From Brachycybe producta (lineage: Eukaryota > Arthropoda > Diplopoda > Playtdesmida > Andrognathidae): a stretch of DNA of 64,000 nt. Below are positions 30,526 to 42,230 of the stretch, piece after piece. The DNA is taken from positions 259,001 through 323,000 of the forward strand of contig JAUPFP010000096.1 in NCBI GenBank assembly GCA_036925085.1, written 5' to 3'. Numbering within the stretch: the stretch's first letter is position 1; each line of letters begins with the position of its first letter. Below the pieces are notes generated by a model, which made no database searches, was not told where the DNA came from, and was given only the letters and a program-made list of their open reading frames with translations. Made by a program: the position numbers and the translations under genes.

Positions 30526-31331
30526 TGTGGCAACCTGGTCTGCTCCAGTTTTAATTTTGGTGGAGCAGACGAATTTCCCTATGGTGGTCTGCCTGACAGC
30601 TACAGTAGGCTGTTGGGACGGACGCCATTTTGGTGCCAGCAGACCTCTCACCATGAAGTCTATGGGTGAGAGGTCAGATGTGACCTCTGTCCCCTCCAGG
30701 TGGAGTTGCCTGGAGGTTTCCTGTGGCCTAGTCAACCACAGGATCTGGGCAGTTGGTTGTAGGAGACAAGGGAGACTAGACCTGTGGGTGGAGGTCAAGG
30801 TAGACCTCCACTGGCCAGTGCATCTTCTTGGCTTTTGTGCCTTTGGCCTTTAGGCCTTTTGCTGTATATATTTATGGGGGCTTGGCTGGTAGAAGTTTAC
30901 CAGCCAAGTTGTGTAAATATTACTACTGCCGTCGTATTCATCTTATTTAACCATCGTAAGTGTAATTAAACACTGTTTTACTCATCTTACTTTGTGTCCG
31001 TGTCGTTTCTTTGGGGAAGTACCGCGTGGGAGGGTGGGATTACCGGTTGGGGAATCACCACCGTCCTGTTTCCGACTTGTTTCGGCCGGTCTTCGTGTCG
31101 GCTCGCGGTAGAACCGGTGTTCTACCGCGATATTCTCGGCGTGGCGGCGTGGTCTCTCGTCGTGTCCGTCGAGGGTGGCTCCGTGGAGCCGGCACAACTC
31201 AGGGAGCACCGTGCGGGAGACGGCTACGGGTACGGTCCCGTCCCCGTAAGGAGCCGGTCGTGTGGTAAGTTTAACGCCGTTTTTGGGGTTTTGCTTACTG
31301 GGGTATTGTGACGGTCCGGCAGGACGTTACA
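30526..31331 (+). repeat. Copy 2 3' LTR
   Basis: An 806-bp direct repeat of 18670-19475 with three mismatches. It is followed by the ATGC target duplication. Confidence 0.96.
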
Positions 31332-32820
31332 ATGCCAAGACTGAATATAAATTTGAATTTGAATTTGAAAAATTACTCTGCAAGCAGCCATAAAGGCCTA
31401 TGGCAGAGGGACAAGAGTCCAAGTGCAGCATAGAGAATGCATTGTCAAAATCAAAAAATATAAAACCTCATTGATATAAACCCAACAACAATTTCAATAA
31501 TTTTTTTATTATGCTGCAAATATATGCATTGTCAAAACAAAACTAAATTATGACTCCCATAACATACATTTTCCCTGCATAAGATCCCCGGCAAGCGAGT
31601 TCCATTGTCGAATCGTCTTAGGAACAAATGACCAGTAATAAGAATCTGTTCATGCAAAAATCTCTCCAACCTTGTTAGAGTGGTCACCCCTACCCAAATA
31701 TAATGCCCTGCAAAGTTTACTTGAAGTAGGTTTAGCACAAAATCCTTCTAGCATTCAATTAAAGATATTTAGAATAAAATCTGAACGTCTTGCACGTAAA
31801 CTATCCCAACCAAGCTCTGAAAGCATTTTAGTTACACTGTCAGCATATCCATATTTACCACAAACAAACCTAACAGCCCTGTGTTGGGCCAATTCTAAGG
31901 AGTGAGTTAAGTCTGCAGTGTGGGGATTCCACATGTAGCTGCAGTATTCTAGATGGGGACATACTAATCATTGATATGCTATACATTTTACCTCCCTGGG
32001 ACACCTTCTTAGAATGTGTTGTCTAAATTTTAGCATCATAGACTTGGAAATAATCTGTTCGACATGCAGCTTCCAAGAAAGTTTAGCTGGAATCCTTACC
32101 CCCAAATATTTATAAGAATCTATGTTATTAAGTGGAATGGCCAGTATTCTATTTGGAAATATTACAGGATTCCTTCCCCCTAGCTACCCTCATTACACAA
32201 CATTTTTCCTTATTAAGTTGAAGTTGCCATTTAGAACAAAATGCCTCTATTGCTTTCAAGTCACTATCAGTAATATGGCAATCATTGTCAGAGGTAACCT
32301 CATGATAAATTATTGTATCATCTGCAAGTAGCCGGCAATTGCTGCTAACGACTGCTGAGGTCATTGATATATAAAAGAAACAGAAGCGGACCCAACACAC
32401 TACCCTGAGGAACCCCTGATGTAACACCTATCCAGTCAGATTCAGACCCACCTGCAACAACCCTTTGTTTCCTATCACTCAAAAAAAAATGCACCCATTT
32501 ACACACCTGTTCACCCAATCCATATCCACTAATTTTTGTCATTAGTTTTGAGTGAGAGTCTTGCAGAGATCAAGAAAGACCAAATCTATCTGACTGCCTT
32601 TGTCTAAAATTTTCTGAAGGTCATCAACTAAAAGAATAAGCTGGGTTTCATAAGAATGCCCCCTGAGAAACCCATGCTGGTTATCACACAAAAGATTGCT
32701 TTCCATAAGAAAATTCATTGAGGAGGAATATATAATATGTTCAAGGACCTTGCAAACTATTGAGGTTAAAGACACTGGTCTGTAATTAGTTACCTGAAAC
32801 TTGTCTCCTGATTTAAAAAT

Positions 32821-32880
32821 TGGACTAACGTTAGCTAATTTCCACATATCTGGACTAACGTTAGCTAATTTCCACATATC
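32821..32880. repeat. Exact 30-bp tandem duplication inside the LINE
   Basis: TGGACTAACGTTAGC and the next 15 bases occur twice, back to back (32821-32850 and 32851-32880). The duplication is in frame, doubling MWKLANVSPD. Confidence 0.95.
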
Positions 32881-33331
32881 TGGTACAATACCTACATCTA
32901 AACTCTGTTGAAAAATTAACTGAAGGTATGGACCTAACTTTTGTGCAAGACTTTTTAAGTTGATAGCATATACATCCCATCTGGACCACAGGTTTTATTT
33001 ATGTCTAATTTTAGAAGTTGCTTGACTATCCCATCTGCAGTTATTACAATTTGATCCATACAAAGAGATGTTGAAAGAAAACCCTCATGTGGTATGTCAT
33101 CATCATCTGTGAAGACCTTCTGGTATTGCTCATTTAACAAGGTAGCTTTCCCTACTGGATCTGAAACAAGCTTCCCATTTGTGTCAACCAGAGAAGGAAT
33201 AGATTTTCTACTTCACCTAGAGTTCTTGGTGTAATGCCAAAATAATTTTGGTTCCACTTTTAACCATTCACCAAGCGTTTCTGTTTTAAAATTGTCATGA
33301 GCTATCAAGATTTCCCATTTCGTTGCTGTGC

Positions 33332-33440
33332 GGAATAGGACTAGAAATCATTAAACATTAGTAAATTCCAATGAATTCCGTATTGCACATACGGAATTCA
33401 TTGGAATTTACTAATGTTTAATGATTTCTATTCCTATTCC
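33332..33440. repeat. Near-perfect foldback element
   Basis: Left arm 33332-33383 and right arm 33389-33440 are 52-nt reverse complements with one mismatch, around the loop TGCAC. The inner 42 bp are perfect. It interrupts the LINE frame. No clear target duplication was found. Confidence 0.9.
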
Positions 33441-34549
33441 TCCATAAGCATTGCTTACGAAGAGCCCTTTTAACTTTGCTAGTGTACCATACTGGTGTGG
33501 CACAGTCCCTAACTACCTTGGTTGGAATAAAGGAGGAAGACCCACTTAAAATTAAACTATAAAATAGTGACCAATTCAAATTCACAATTTGAGGATGGAA
33601 ACATTTTTTAAATTAATGAAAATTAGCTATCAAGTGTGACTTAAAATTATCCCAATTACATTTGTTAAAAAGAAACACTATTTTAACCTCAGAGATTTTT
33701 TCCACACATGCATTAACATCACATGAGACCATCTGATGATCACTAATTCCCCCTGATACCCTAACATTGGATATAATAACTCCGGACTATTAGTCAGTAC
33801 TACATCAAGAATTTTGTCATTTCTGGTCGGTTTAATTACAACCTGTTCCATAGAATAAGTATTCATACTGTCTAAAAATGAAACTGCTAATGGCCCGTCA
33901 CTGCCACTGGTAACCGTATGCATTTCCCAGTTGATGTTTGGAAAATTTACATCACCTCCTAAAATAATGGTTGGGCTATGGTATTTACGATGAAGAGTGT
34001 CCAAAGAAGTTCTTACACTAGTGATATCTGCTATGGAGGATCCCAGTGGTCGATAGAAAGAATATAAAAACCTTTTTACCATTCTTTAGCCTTAAACTAC
34101 AACATACTATTTCACAGTCTGTTTCAAAACACACATAAAGAACATAATTGGACCATATAACATTGAAGTGGAAAACAATGAGTTCTATTCTCCAAAAAAA
34201 GTTTGGAAATAACATTGAGACTTCATTGTCATGTCCTGATGCAAATCTTGCTCTTGAAGATATTTTTTTGTCTGTACTTTTTTGAAGTTGCACTTGTGGA
34301 TTTTCAAAACATAAACTGAATGGTTGACATGATGTTCCGATTTTTGAGTGCAAACACACTTTGTCATTGACACACTTTCTGTCCAGCTTTATTTGAATCT
34401 ACAACTGCTGAACTGATGTTGTCAATGAAACTGATCTGGTTTTCACAGGTATGTTTTCAAATGTAACCATGACTTCTCCGGGCAAGCAGGTACTATATGT
34501 TTCCACGATGAGTAAGGCCATAAAGGAACACGAATGACATCCTTGATGT

Positions 34550-35208
34550 CTAACAATTTTTTTGTATTTTTGGGCACACTTGAATAGTGTTGATCACCAC
34601 TTTATAGTTCTCAACAGTGATGAACACAACTGCTGGGCTGGATGCAACTAGAGTTGATTTTAACTGTCCACCTTCCTCAGCAACCATTTTACAATTCATG
34701 ATTATCATTGGTAATAAATTCTGTTTTGTCTGCATCACGATCGCTAGATATGATTGTGCCTTTTCACAATCCATTTGATCGCCGTAGAACTTGCACTGCA
34801 CCATTTGTTTGTCAAATATGAATTGAGACAGAATAGGATCTCCTGATGCTCCAACAATGTGGCTAAATTTGACTACCAAATGTTTTGATATAATGTCTGT
34901 TGCTTGGTCAAATACGCCAATGACTTCGATGCAGAAATGACCTGGTTCATTCCTTAATGAAGTTATTATGTACTCCGTTTCCATTCTATTATTTTTGAAT
35001 GTCACTTTTATCTTGGGTCTGCATTTTGATCCCACTACCGTTTTTACTTCAAAGATATTTTGGTAATCTGGGTTTAACCACCATCTATATTGATGACATG
35101 GTTGATAACTGTTTAATGAGCAAATACGTATTGAATCTGCTGCATGACAATCTGTTATTCCTGGCCAATCTAAAGACTCTTGTGTTAACATTTCAAATTT
35201 ATAATCAG
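34550..35208 (-). CDS. Unrecognised ORF, possible host exon, cut by a retroelement
   Basis: A minus-strand open frame of about 220 codons ends at a stop at 34550. It holds SYQPCHQYRWWLNPDYQNIF, then CRPKIKVTFKNN, NEPGHFCIEVIGVFDQ, QFIFDKQMVQCKFYGDQMDC and MIIMNCKMVAEEGG. Regular Cys spacing and beta-strand-like alternation suggest a secreted or extracellular domain, but I recognise no family. The frame nominally begins at 35344, but bases beyond 35208 belong to the sister-element LTR, so the true 5' part has been displaced by that insertion. No signal peptide is seen. It could also be part of an unrelated transposon. Confidence 0.4.
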
Positions 35209-35956
35209 TGTGATGACTCAGTTCTGCTCCTTTCAGTAGGAGCAGACTAAACTCCTGGTGTCGTCTGCTAGGTGCCTGTAGTAGGCTGCCCGGCAGATGA
35301 CAAAAAGGCCAGCAAGGGTCACTGTCCTCCGCCAGGTGGAGCAACCTGGGGGTATATAATGGCAGGTGCCATTATATACTGGGCAGTGTGTTAGACCCTT
35401 GAGCAGTGAGTGCATGTGTTGTTTTACATGGCTATGGCGTCCAAGATGGCCACTATCATCGACATCATCTCTTTGTTCTCTGGAGTAGAGAATCATCTCT
35501 TTGTGTTTTTTGGTTTGCTCTGCTGGACTCAATTGTCCAGCAGATAGTGCATTTAATTGAGTAAGTGTTCATTTATTCCTTTGAATAAATCATCTTTTAT
35601 TTACGCTTCATATACTGTGTCCATGTGATTTATTCTGGGGGAAGTTACCGTGGGGAGGGTGGGGGTTCTGGTGAGATTTCGCCGGCCATCACCGTCTTGT
35701 ATCCATCATGTTGGCCGGTGCTTCATGCATGGTTCCATTATAAGATACATCGGAGATTTACCGTAGATTCTTCGTCTTGTTCGACGGAAAGTGTCCTTTG
35801 ATCTACGCGGGATTTGACTTCTGACCGGTGTCACCCATTACACGGATTGACAAGAGGAGGGCTAGCCAGTGCTAGGATCCCGTCCCAAGGGAGTCAGCAG
35901 CTGGTGAGATGGGTAAGTTTCGCCAGGGTGTTGTGGTGACCAGACGGGTCTTTACA
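35209..35956 (+). repeat. 5' LTR of a diverged family A sister element
   Basis: It begins TGTGATGACTCAGTTCTGCTCC-like (compare TGTGGCAACCTGGTCTGCTCC) and ends GGTCTTTACA. It has AATAAA at about 35584, the TTCTGGGGGAAGTTACCG block matching TTTGGGGAAGTACCG of family A, and GGGTAAGTTTCG near its end. It is 748 bp. Confidence 0.75.
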
Positions 35957-35958
35957 AT

Positions 35959-35974
35959 TGGTGGAGGAGCTGGG
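35959..35974 (+). promoter_or_regulatory. Primer binding site of the sister element
   Basis: TGGTGGAGGAGCTGGG lies two bases after the LTR, at the same offset as in copies 1 and 2. It differs from them at two positions. Confidence 0.65.
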
Positions 35975-38450
35975 CAGTGCTACCACTAGCCTCTCTTGTG
36001 CGGTCAGTAGACCAGAATCATTAGTACGCCTGTAGGGCGTGGACATTGGTCTACGGAACTACGGTGGAAAACAGTTTAGGCCGTTGTAGTTTGTTAAAGG
36101 ACTGTGGGACACAGACGGGTTGTCCATAATACCACGGTGGTTACCAGAGAAAGGCCTAGGTTATCAGCTATTAGATCGGTGCAGGACCGATCAAACGTGG
36201 GATAACGATGCTTTTTTTCGTAAGTAGACGGTGATTGCAAACTTTTGTTCGTGCATCTCCGGGCAAAAATGGTAAAAAGAAACTAACCGTGAATTTAATC
36301 GTGGGAAACGGACTTTTGTCTGTGACACCGTAGTTGTTTACGGTTCTATTATTGTTTGATGGTGTTTTACGGACTTTTGTCATTGAATTCACCGGATTCC
36401 ACCTGTAGAGTCCCCATTGCAATTGGTGGCCATTTCTGCCCGTGTTCGCATGGTGGAAATCAGCCAAGACCCTGTTTTTCCGATGACTGGTCAGGGAAGC
36501 GGTGTAATGGAGCACCCATGCTGTTGGCCAGGCCTGGTAGGTCTCCTGGTTTGGAGACTGGTACCCAGGCCCCCGAGCATCCGGGACAACCGTCCTTTAC
36601 AGATGTGAATATGCATGAGGCTCGGAAAAGCAGTGTCGGGCAACGATGGTTGCCCATACCTGAATTACAGAGCCGTGCTTACTTGCGTGGGGCACCACAT
36701 GTTCTGGTGTCAATGAATGATCGGCCTGTTGAGGCAATCGTCGACATCGGGGCCGAGGTATTGGTCATGAGCATGTTGGTGGCACAGGAGATGGGGTTAC
36801 CGGTGCAGGAGGTTAGCCTCCCCTCATACCTTTGTAGCATTGGTGGGTACTCCATCGTGATAGAATGAGTCATGTACGTGGACATGTCAATCCAAGGGAG
36901 GTTCATCAGAACCCATCTTCTCCTCATAGAATGAGAAGGAGAAGCCATTATAGGTGTTGACCTGGCTTCTCAGTTTGGGCTGATGGTGGACATCAAAAGC
37001 CAGAAAATTTACTTCCGGGAAAGTGGGGGAGGGTAATACTCCTCCGGCACCATCCAGTCAGCCTGGCTTGGCTAATGAGTCTACTAACTCAGAGGCAGAG
37101 GACGCACCTCAGCCCCGGTGCAACCTCCGTCCGAGGAAACCGAAAGCTTTTGAGGTTGTGCAAGCTTCCTCTGAGGCACCAGTAGGCACCAGGAGCTTAC
37201 AGGGACTCTATGAGTCCCCTGCCCTGGTGGGAAAGATCTGGCCGATCCCTCGTATGGGATGATGGCCTGTTAGGAAAAATTAAAACTGGGTGCCCAGAGA
37301 CCCCTGAATGGGACACTGCCTGTCTGTCACAGACAGATGGCGGTCGTCCGGGGAGAACTGGGTGGAGAAATCCATAATGTCCAGCTGCAGACTTGGTATT
37401 AAGTCTGCAAGAGAAATTTTCAGACGTGATCTCTCTCTTGAGACTTTTCGCAGAGATTCACACCATGTATCTGCCCCTAAAAAGGCAGATGATGGTAGAA
37501 TCTTTATGGAAACAGTGGTGAAGGCGGCTAATGGGGTTTTAGCTGTAAAAGCTGCCGCTGTTAGCCAATTCACCGGTAAAATTAGCGGCTAAGCGCCATC
37601 TTGTTATTGAAGTAAACAGACGGATGCAGGCCATTATTTTTGGCAAAAAACATCATTTTTACAGGCAGAAACATGGAAAAGACACACCTATGGATGCCAA
37701 AAGGAAAATTTTAAAGTAAGTCCCCAAAGGGGATTCTTTCTTTTCTGCCCGTGGGCAGTATTGTTTTATTGTCTTTGGGTGTGCCAAGCAGTCATTGACT
37801 GCTTGCACATGTAGTGCAGGTGGAGGCACTGCTGTCATGGTGTTGATGGCGATGCTACCACCGGTGGTTCCATCAAATGCACGGTGTTTGACCACCCAGA
37901 CACCATGGAACTTGGTGAAGACGGTTGACTGTTGACGGTGGGGACAGTTGACACCATCTCCCACCATGAAATCACCAAGGGCAACCATTAAGTTGGGAGC
38001 CATGGAAATTCCGGCTGTTGGTAAGCTGGTTGGGGCGAGCACACCTGTCAGAGAGGCGGCCACAGGTTTAGTGGCCACCTCACAGACAAAGTTCGGTACT
38101 CCGGCAGACTGAAGCCAGCTAGAATTGGCTAGCGTGGCTGAGGAAAGCAAGGATGCCTCCCTGTAAGGTACCCTTGTAATTGACACAGAGGCGGGAATAG
38201 ACACCACGGAGGGTTCTATGGTGCACATTTCTCGGCAGTGGAGATGCCAGCGAATCCTCTCTTCAGAGGACTCTCCTGAGTCTGAAGGGAGAGGAAAAGC
38301 CTCCCCGGGTAAACAGTCTATGACTGGATCCAAGGAGGGTACTTTTACCACTCAAGGGAGTCCTCTAGACATTGACCCATCGGGGGAAACTGAAAAGGAC
38401 CGACTTGATTGGCTCGACAAGTGTCGCAAGTACCAAATGCAATCCCGTCA
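35975..38450 (+). pseudogene. Sister element internal region with RT/integrase deleted
   Basis: The leader keeps remnants of the hairpins (ACGGACTTTTGTCTGT near 36308 and ACGGACTTTTGTC near 36370). Next is a protease region (WLPIPELQSRAY, VDIGAEVLVMS, with the catalytic DTG changed to DIG) at 36650-37030. It joins directly to the post-integrase linker (NSEAEDAPQPRCNLRP, 37093), so RT, RNase H and integrase are gone. The extension follows in decayed form: SAPKKADDG at 37467, AAAGTAAGT near 37710, then LVIDTEAGIDTTEG, SRQWRCQ and EKDRLDWLDKCR up to about 38450. Several stops interrupt it. No 3' LTR was found. Confidence 0.75.
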
Positions 38451-39760
38451 ATACGTCACCAAAAGATAAAAGGGCACTCCTTAAATTGTCAACGACCAAA
38501 CTAATTATCGGAGTAAAAGAAGCGAGACACGTTGAGAAATTGCAGAAAGTAAAAGACAAAGAAAAGTTGACAAGTTGGATGCAAGTTAGCGAAAATTTTA
38601 TTTTTGACAATATGGATGAAATCGAGCAATATAGCGATATCTCGAGCAATTCAGACAGTTTGATCAAAATAGATGAAATGTTAGAATCAGTGTCCGAGAA
38701 GATGAGTGTCCAATTAGACCCTACTCCGCCACCATCTCCAAATGTGGTGTGCAAACTAAAAGACGTGATCAAGAAAACGAAAAAAAGAAATCGCTGCCTT
38801 GAAGACTGAAAAAAAAATCGGCACCTGAAGTAGAACCGGCAAGCATTAAGGAGCCAATATGTCTGCCACCACGTGCATGTAGTGTTGGACGAGGTTTTGG
38901 ACCTCTCCCCTGCTCAGGGCTAACAAACCCTGCGGAGCAGAACTCATTATGTGTTGCCATCAGAGAGCCTTATTTTGGGAGATACGTTTTGGAGACACCT
39001 CGCCAAGCTCTGCTCACAATGGATGTCGAGGGCCTGGGTACCTGGGATGCCAAACGAAGAATCTCTGCACTAGTGGCAGTGGCAGTTGTTTTTGGAGAAT
39101 CAGCCAGCTGTAAGGAACCATATTGGAATCGCAACATGAGGATCCTGGCTGTTTTCCATACCAGGATTATCGCCTTCGGGATCAGATTATCAACAACCTC
39201 TGCATTTTAATGCAGATGGAATTTTATGATACTTCCTACCAATTCAGTATGAGGGAGCTTACTGCCTCTAAGACGACGCTCCACATTGCTGGACAACGCA
39301 GACAACCCACCGGAATCACCTTATATGTTTTCGGGTAGAGGAAAATATTGCTCTGGTATGGGTGGACACAATGTCAAATGTGTGCACAGTGTTCACGAAC
39401 CCATCCCCAACATCGAGCTGCATGATACATTTGAACGTCGAGCCATGGATCAGGGCCCTGGTAGAGTTTCGTCCAACATCGGGACCTTCTCTCCATTATA
39501 CCTATGGATCTGGTTACGGGAGTCATGATGACCGGGCCGCAGAATCTTTTCGAAGCCTTTTCAGGAAGAAGACCGCACGCCTTTACGTGTTCCCCAGCAT
39601 CAGCAGAGAATTTGTTAATAGAATTGAGCAACCGACTGAGGCACAGACGAAAATCCGGCAAAAACCGAATGGTCCTCTCCCATCGATTTGGGGCCAAATT
39701 AATAAAATGTCTTTGTTTCATCTCAGGATTTAATACATCTCGTTTCATTTTGTTTCAGTT
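38451..39760 (+). other. Unassigned block with long open stretches
   Basis: A frame open from 38372 to 38809 leaves the sister element near 38440. It continues as VKEARHVEKLQKVKDKEKLTS and a Ser/Asp-rich stretch to PPPSPNVVCKLKDVIKKTK. After it, another frame (38840-39210) reads REPYFGRYVLETPRQALLTM, DVEGLGTWDAKRRISALVAV and KEPYWNRNMRILAVF. A third (39123-39338) reads EDPGCFPYQDYRLRDQIINN. It looks like a decayed coding element, perhaps the Gag-like part of another retroelement, but I recognise no family. Confidence 0.35.
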
Positions 39761-40863
39761 TACAAAATAATGTTTCTCTTGTTTTAATTTTTTTAGGCAA
39801 TAAGTTTTTGCTCTTGTAAATTCATCTTTCGTTTCTTCCGCAAAATAATATGTTTCTCTTATTTTGTTTTCATAAGCAAGGTTTCTTTTGCTTTAAATTT
39901 GTTTTAATTTTGATCGTTTCGATGTTTCAGTTTCATTACAATTGTGTTTGAGTTATGAGTGAATAACGATGAAAGAATCGTTTTGATCGTTTTGAAATTT
40001 TGTACTGTTTTGAATTTTTATTTTCGTTTAGTGATCGATCTGAGAAAAATTCCGTTTTTCTAGTTTATTGAGAATTCAGATTTTGAATTGAATAATATTT
40101 TTCGATTGTTGATACGTTTTTATGTGGTGAAAGATTTATTATTTTAAATCGTTTTTCATCTTTCATATTTTACTTTACTTTACCTCTTTTATTTTACTTT
40201 TTAAAAAAAAGTACAAGCGGCGAGCGGCGGCGTTTTTTGCTTCAAAAACACCGGCGGCGGCGGTTTCGCCCGGCGGTGCACAGGTCTAATCATGGAGTTG
40301 AAATGTACATCTGGCAACACTGCAAGCGAAAAGCGGCTTTAGTATACTTTTGATTCTAAAGAGCGGGTTTTCTATGCTGCAAACAAAAAAATAATAATAC
40401 CCCGTTCCTATTGGCGAGAATCACATTAACTAAAGCTATCGGCAACGGCCTGGTACACAAGCATCTGTGCCAAGCAGTAATTATTTTGTCATCAATTTTT
40501 AATTGGTATGTTACTTTATTTACCATTACCTGCACCGCCCTTTTCAATTTCTAATCGAAAGATTTGGTTCTCATTTGGTCTGACGCTATTTAAAGGGCGG
40601 GCCACAACAATTTTACTGCTGGGCAGAGATGCTTATGTAACAGTCCGTTGGCAATAGCTTTGGTCAGTTTGATTTTGGCCAATAGTAAAGCAGTATTTTA
40701 TTTTTGCAGGCACTGAGAAGGTTATTTCATAATGTTACATATATGTATATCATAAAGAATTTCGCGTGTATGGTTTGTTGGATTTCGTTTACAAGTCTTT
40801 GAATATATTTTGCGTTACCGACATTTCATTTCGTAGCTTTTGTCAACCTGCGGCTGAAAAGCG
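39761..40863. other. AT-rich spacer with one GC-rich patch
   Basis: Mostly T-rich GTTTC/TTTT repeats. At 40217-40290 a (GGC)-rich patch, GCGGCGAGCGGCGGCG then CACCGGCGGCGGCGG, ends GGTGCACAGGTCTA. This resembles a terminus of a hAT-type element, but no partner terminus was seen. Confidence 0.35.
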
Positions 40864-41051
40864 ATGGATACCGCCAAACAGCAACAAGTAACGTCTACAG
40901 AGTCTAGTGATTCGGTTTCGGACGGTGTTGAAGGTGTGTCGCGATTGAGTAGGCGAATTGTGAGAAATTATTCAAAAAAACTGAAAAACATTGCTACAAA
41001 TGACGAAGATCAAATTGTGAAACAACTCCGTTCTCATTCCATCACTGACAG
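40864..41051 (+). CDS. Candidate first coding exon of an unidentified gene
   Basis: ATG at 40864 opens a 62-codon frame, MDTAKQQQVTSTESSDSVSD, then SRLSRRIVRNYSKKLKNIA and VKQLRSHSIT. It runs into a good splice donor, GACAG|GTAGGA, with the exon ending at 41051 in phase 2. The region is polar and acidic, then basic. The codon choice and clean donor fit a host gene better than a transposon. I find no following exon with confidence before 64000, and no family is recognised. Confidence 0.4.
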
Positions 41052-42222
41052 GTAGGAGGGAGGAATTGATTTTTTCAACATTCCAAATATTGACATAGTC
41101 ACATAGGGTGGATTTCACCTGTAAAACTGCGGGAATTCATGTAGCAGAATATATTATTATTATTGTACAACTTAAATACTAGATTTCTCAATGAATTTAA
41201 AAATGTGTCATTTTTACTTTTACGTTACATTGCTACGTTTTATAGATTTTTCCCATCTGTTGTAAAAAAAAAGTATATTACAAATTTACAATGTTCAGTT
41301 AAAAAGCTGAAGAATTTTGTCTTAATTGGATTTTAATTAATTTCACTGAGTGATTATGCTAATTTGTTTTTTTTTGTATGTTCTAAATTAATTGAAAAGG
41401 AAGTGTGGAATTATTTCTTTATTTTCAAAGGTTTTAAAAAAGCATGTGAAAATTATAATGTGAAATCTATTTTTGGTTTTGCAATATGGGTGTGCGCATT
41501 CATTTTGGTTGCATTGACAGGCATGCAGTTGCGCGCAGCCAGAAAGATTCTGTTAGCCCCGCCCTTTTGTCACACGTGACTAACTTAAATAACCAATCAG
41601 AACGAACTTGTCTGGCTGCGCCCAACTGCATCTGTCGCATTGCGACTAAAGGAGCACACTTGTAAGGTCGTTCTGATTGGTTTACATGTGTTTATTGGGC
41701 TCGGGATGATTCCTTTTTCTAAATTTTGAAAGGTCCTTCTATTTTTAAATAACATTTAAAATATTCCGGTTTTTTTAACTCCATGTTAAATCCTATAGGA
41801 CCAAAAAACCATCCCACAAACATTTGAAGAACTCTTAGAACAATAACAAAAAAAATAGCACGTGCATTAATCTATTCGCTTCGCGATGTTTTCTTTTTTA
41901 TAAGCTTAGCACGTTCAATTATTTTTCTATTATTTTTTTATGTGACTTCATACCCGGACAAAACCGTTCACAAACCATTTTTAAATCAAAAACGATCGCA
42001 GCGCCGGCATTCGGAGAAATTCTGAATAAAACGCTGTATCTAGGCTCTTAAAAGCATAGGTTTATTTTTTTAAAAAAAAGTGGTTAAAACCAAGCCACCC
42101 TGCTGTTTAGCAATTCAACTAATGACATGTATGCATGTTGTATATGGAAACGTCATGACTCATTAGAGCATTGTGATGTCCGTCAATTAAACATTTTCCA
42201 AAAGCCCATTTAAATACTGTAC
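41052..42222. other. Spacer with nested inverted repeats
   Basis: GCAGTTGCGCGCAGCCAGA (41525-41543) is the near reverse complement of TCTGGCTGCGCCCAACTGC (41611-41629). AACCAATCAGAACGA (41591-41605) pairs with TCGTTCTGATTGGTT (41668-41682). These interleaved dyads suggest a MITE remnant. No gene is seen. Confidence 0.4.
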
Positions 42223-42230
42223 CTTTAAAA

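Larger units (their letters stand above)
18670..31331 (+). mobile_element. Family A Ty3/Gypsy-type LTR retrotransposon, copy 2 (complete, nearly intact)
   Basis: The element is 12,662 bp with 806-bp LTRs and ATGC target duplications at 18666-18669 and 31332-31335. I count three mismatches between its LTRs, so it inserted recently. The order is 5' LTR, primer site, hairpin leader, gag, frameshift signal, pol with long C-terminal extension, polypurine tract and 3' LTR. Only two lesions stand out: a TAG at 21768 near the end of gag, and a TAA at 28937 in the extension. It lies inverted relative to copy 1, next to the 3' tail of a LINE that starts at 31332. Confidence 0.96.
31332..34260 (-). mobile_element. 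CR1/L2-like LINE ORF2 remnant, 5' truncated
   Basis: In minus-strand order it has the end of an AP endonuclease (GGDVNFPNINW, LDVVLTNSPELL; 34260-33680), then reverse transcriptase. RT motifs are [53 protein letters not shown] and LADDTIIYHEV (ADD catalytic core). The C-terminal LINE tail runs down to 31540. The 3' end is a short AATTTG-type microsatellite (31343-31365), typical of such LINEs. Many stops and frameshifts, a foldback insertion at 33332 and a 30-bp duplication at 32821 make it inactive. The copy 2 target site touches its 3' end. Confidence 0.85.

Noticed and set aside
35209-35344. N-terminal part of the 264-codon minus-strand ORF at 34550-35344
   Set aside because: The bases beyond 35208 belong to the sister-element LTR, so that part of the frame is chance.
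41525-41683. Structured noncoding RNA gene
   Set aside because: The interleaved dyads are imperfect and fit a MITE remnant equally well. No promoter boxes were found.
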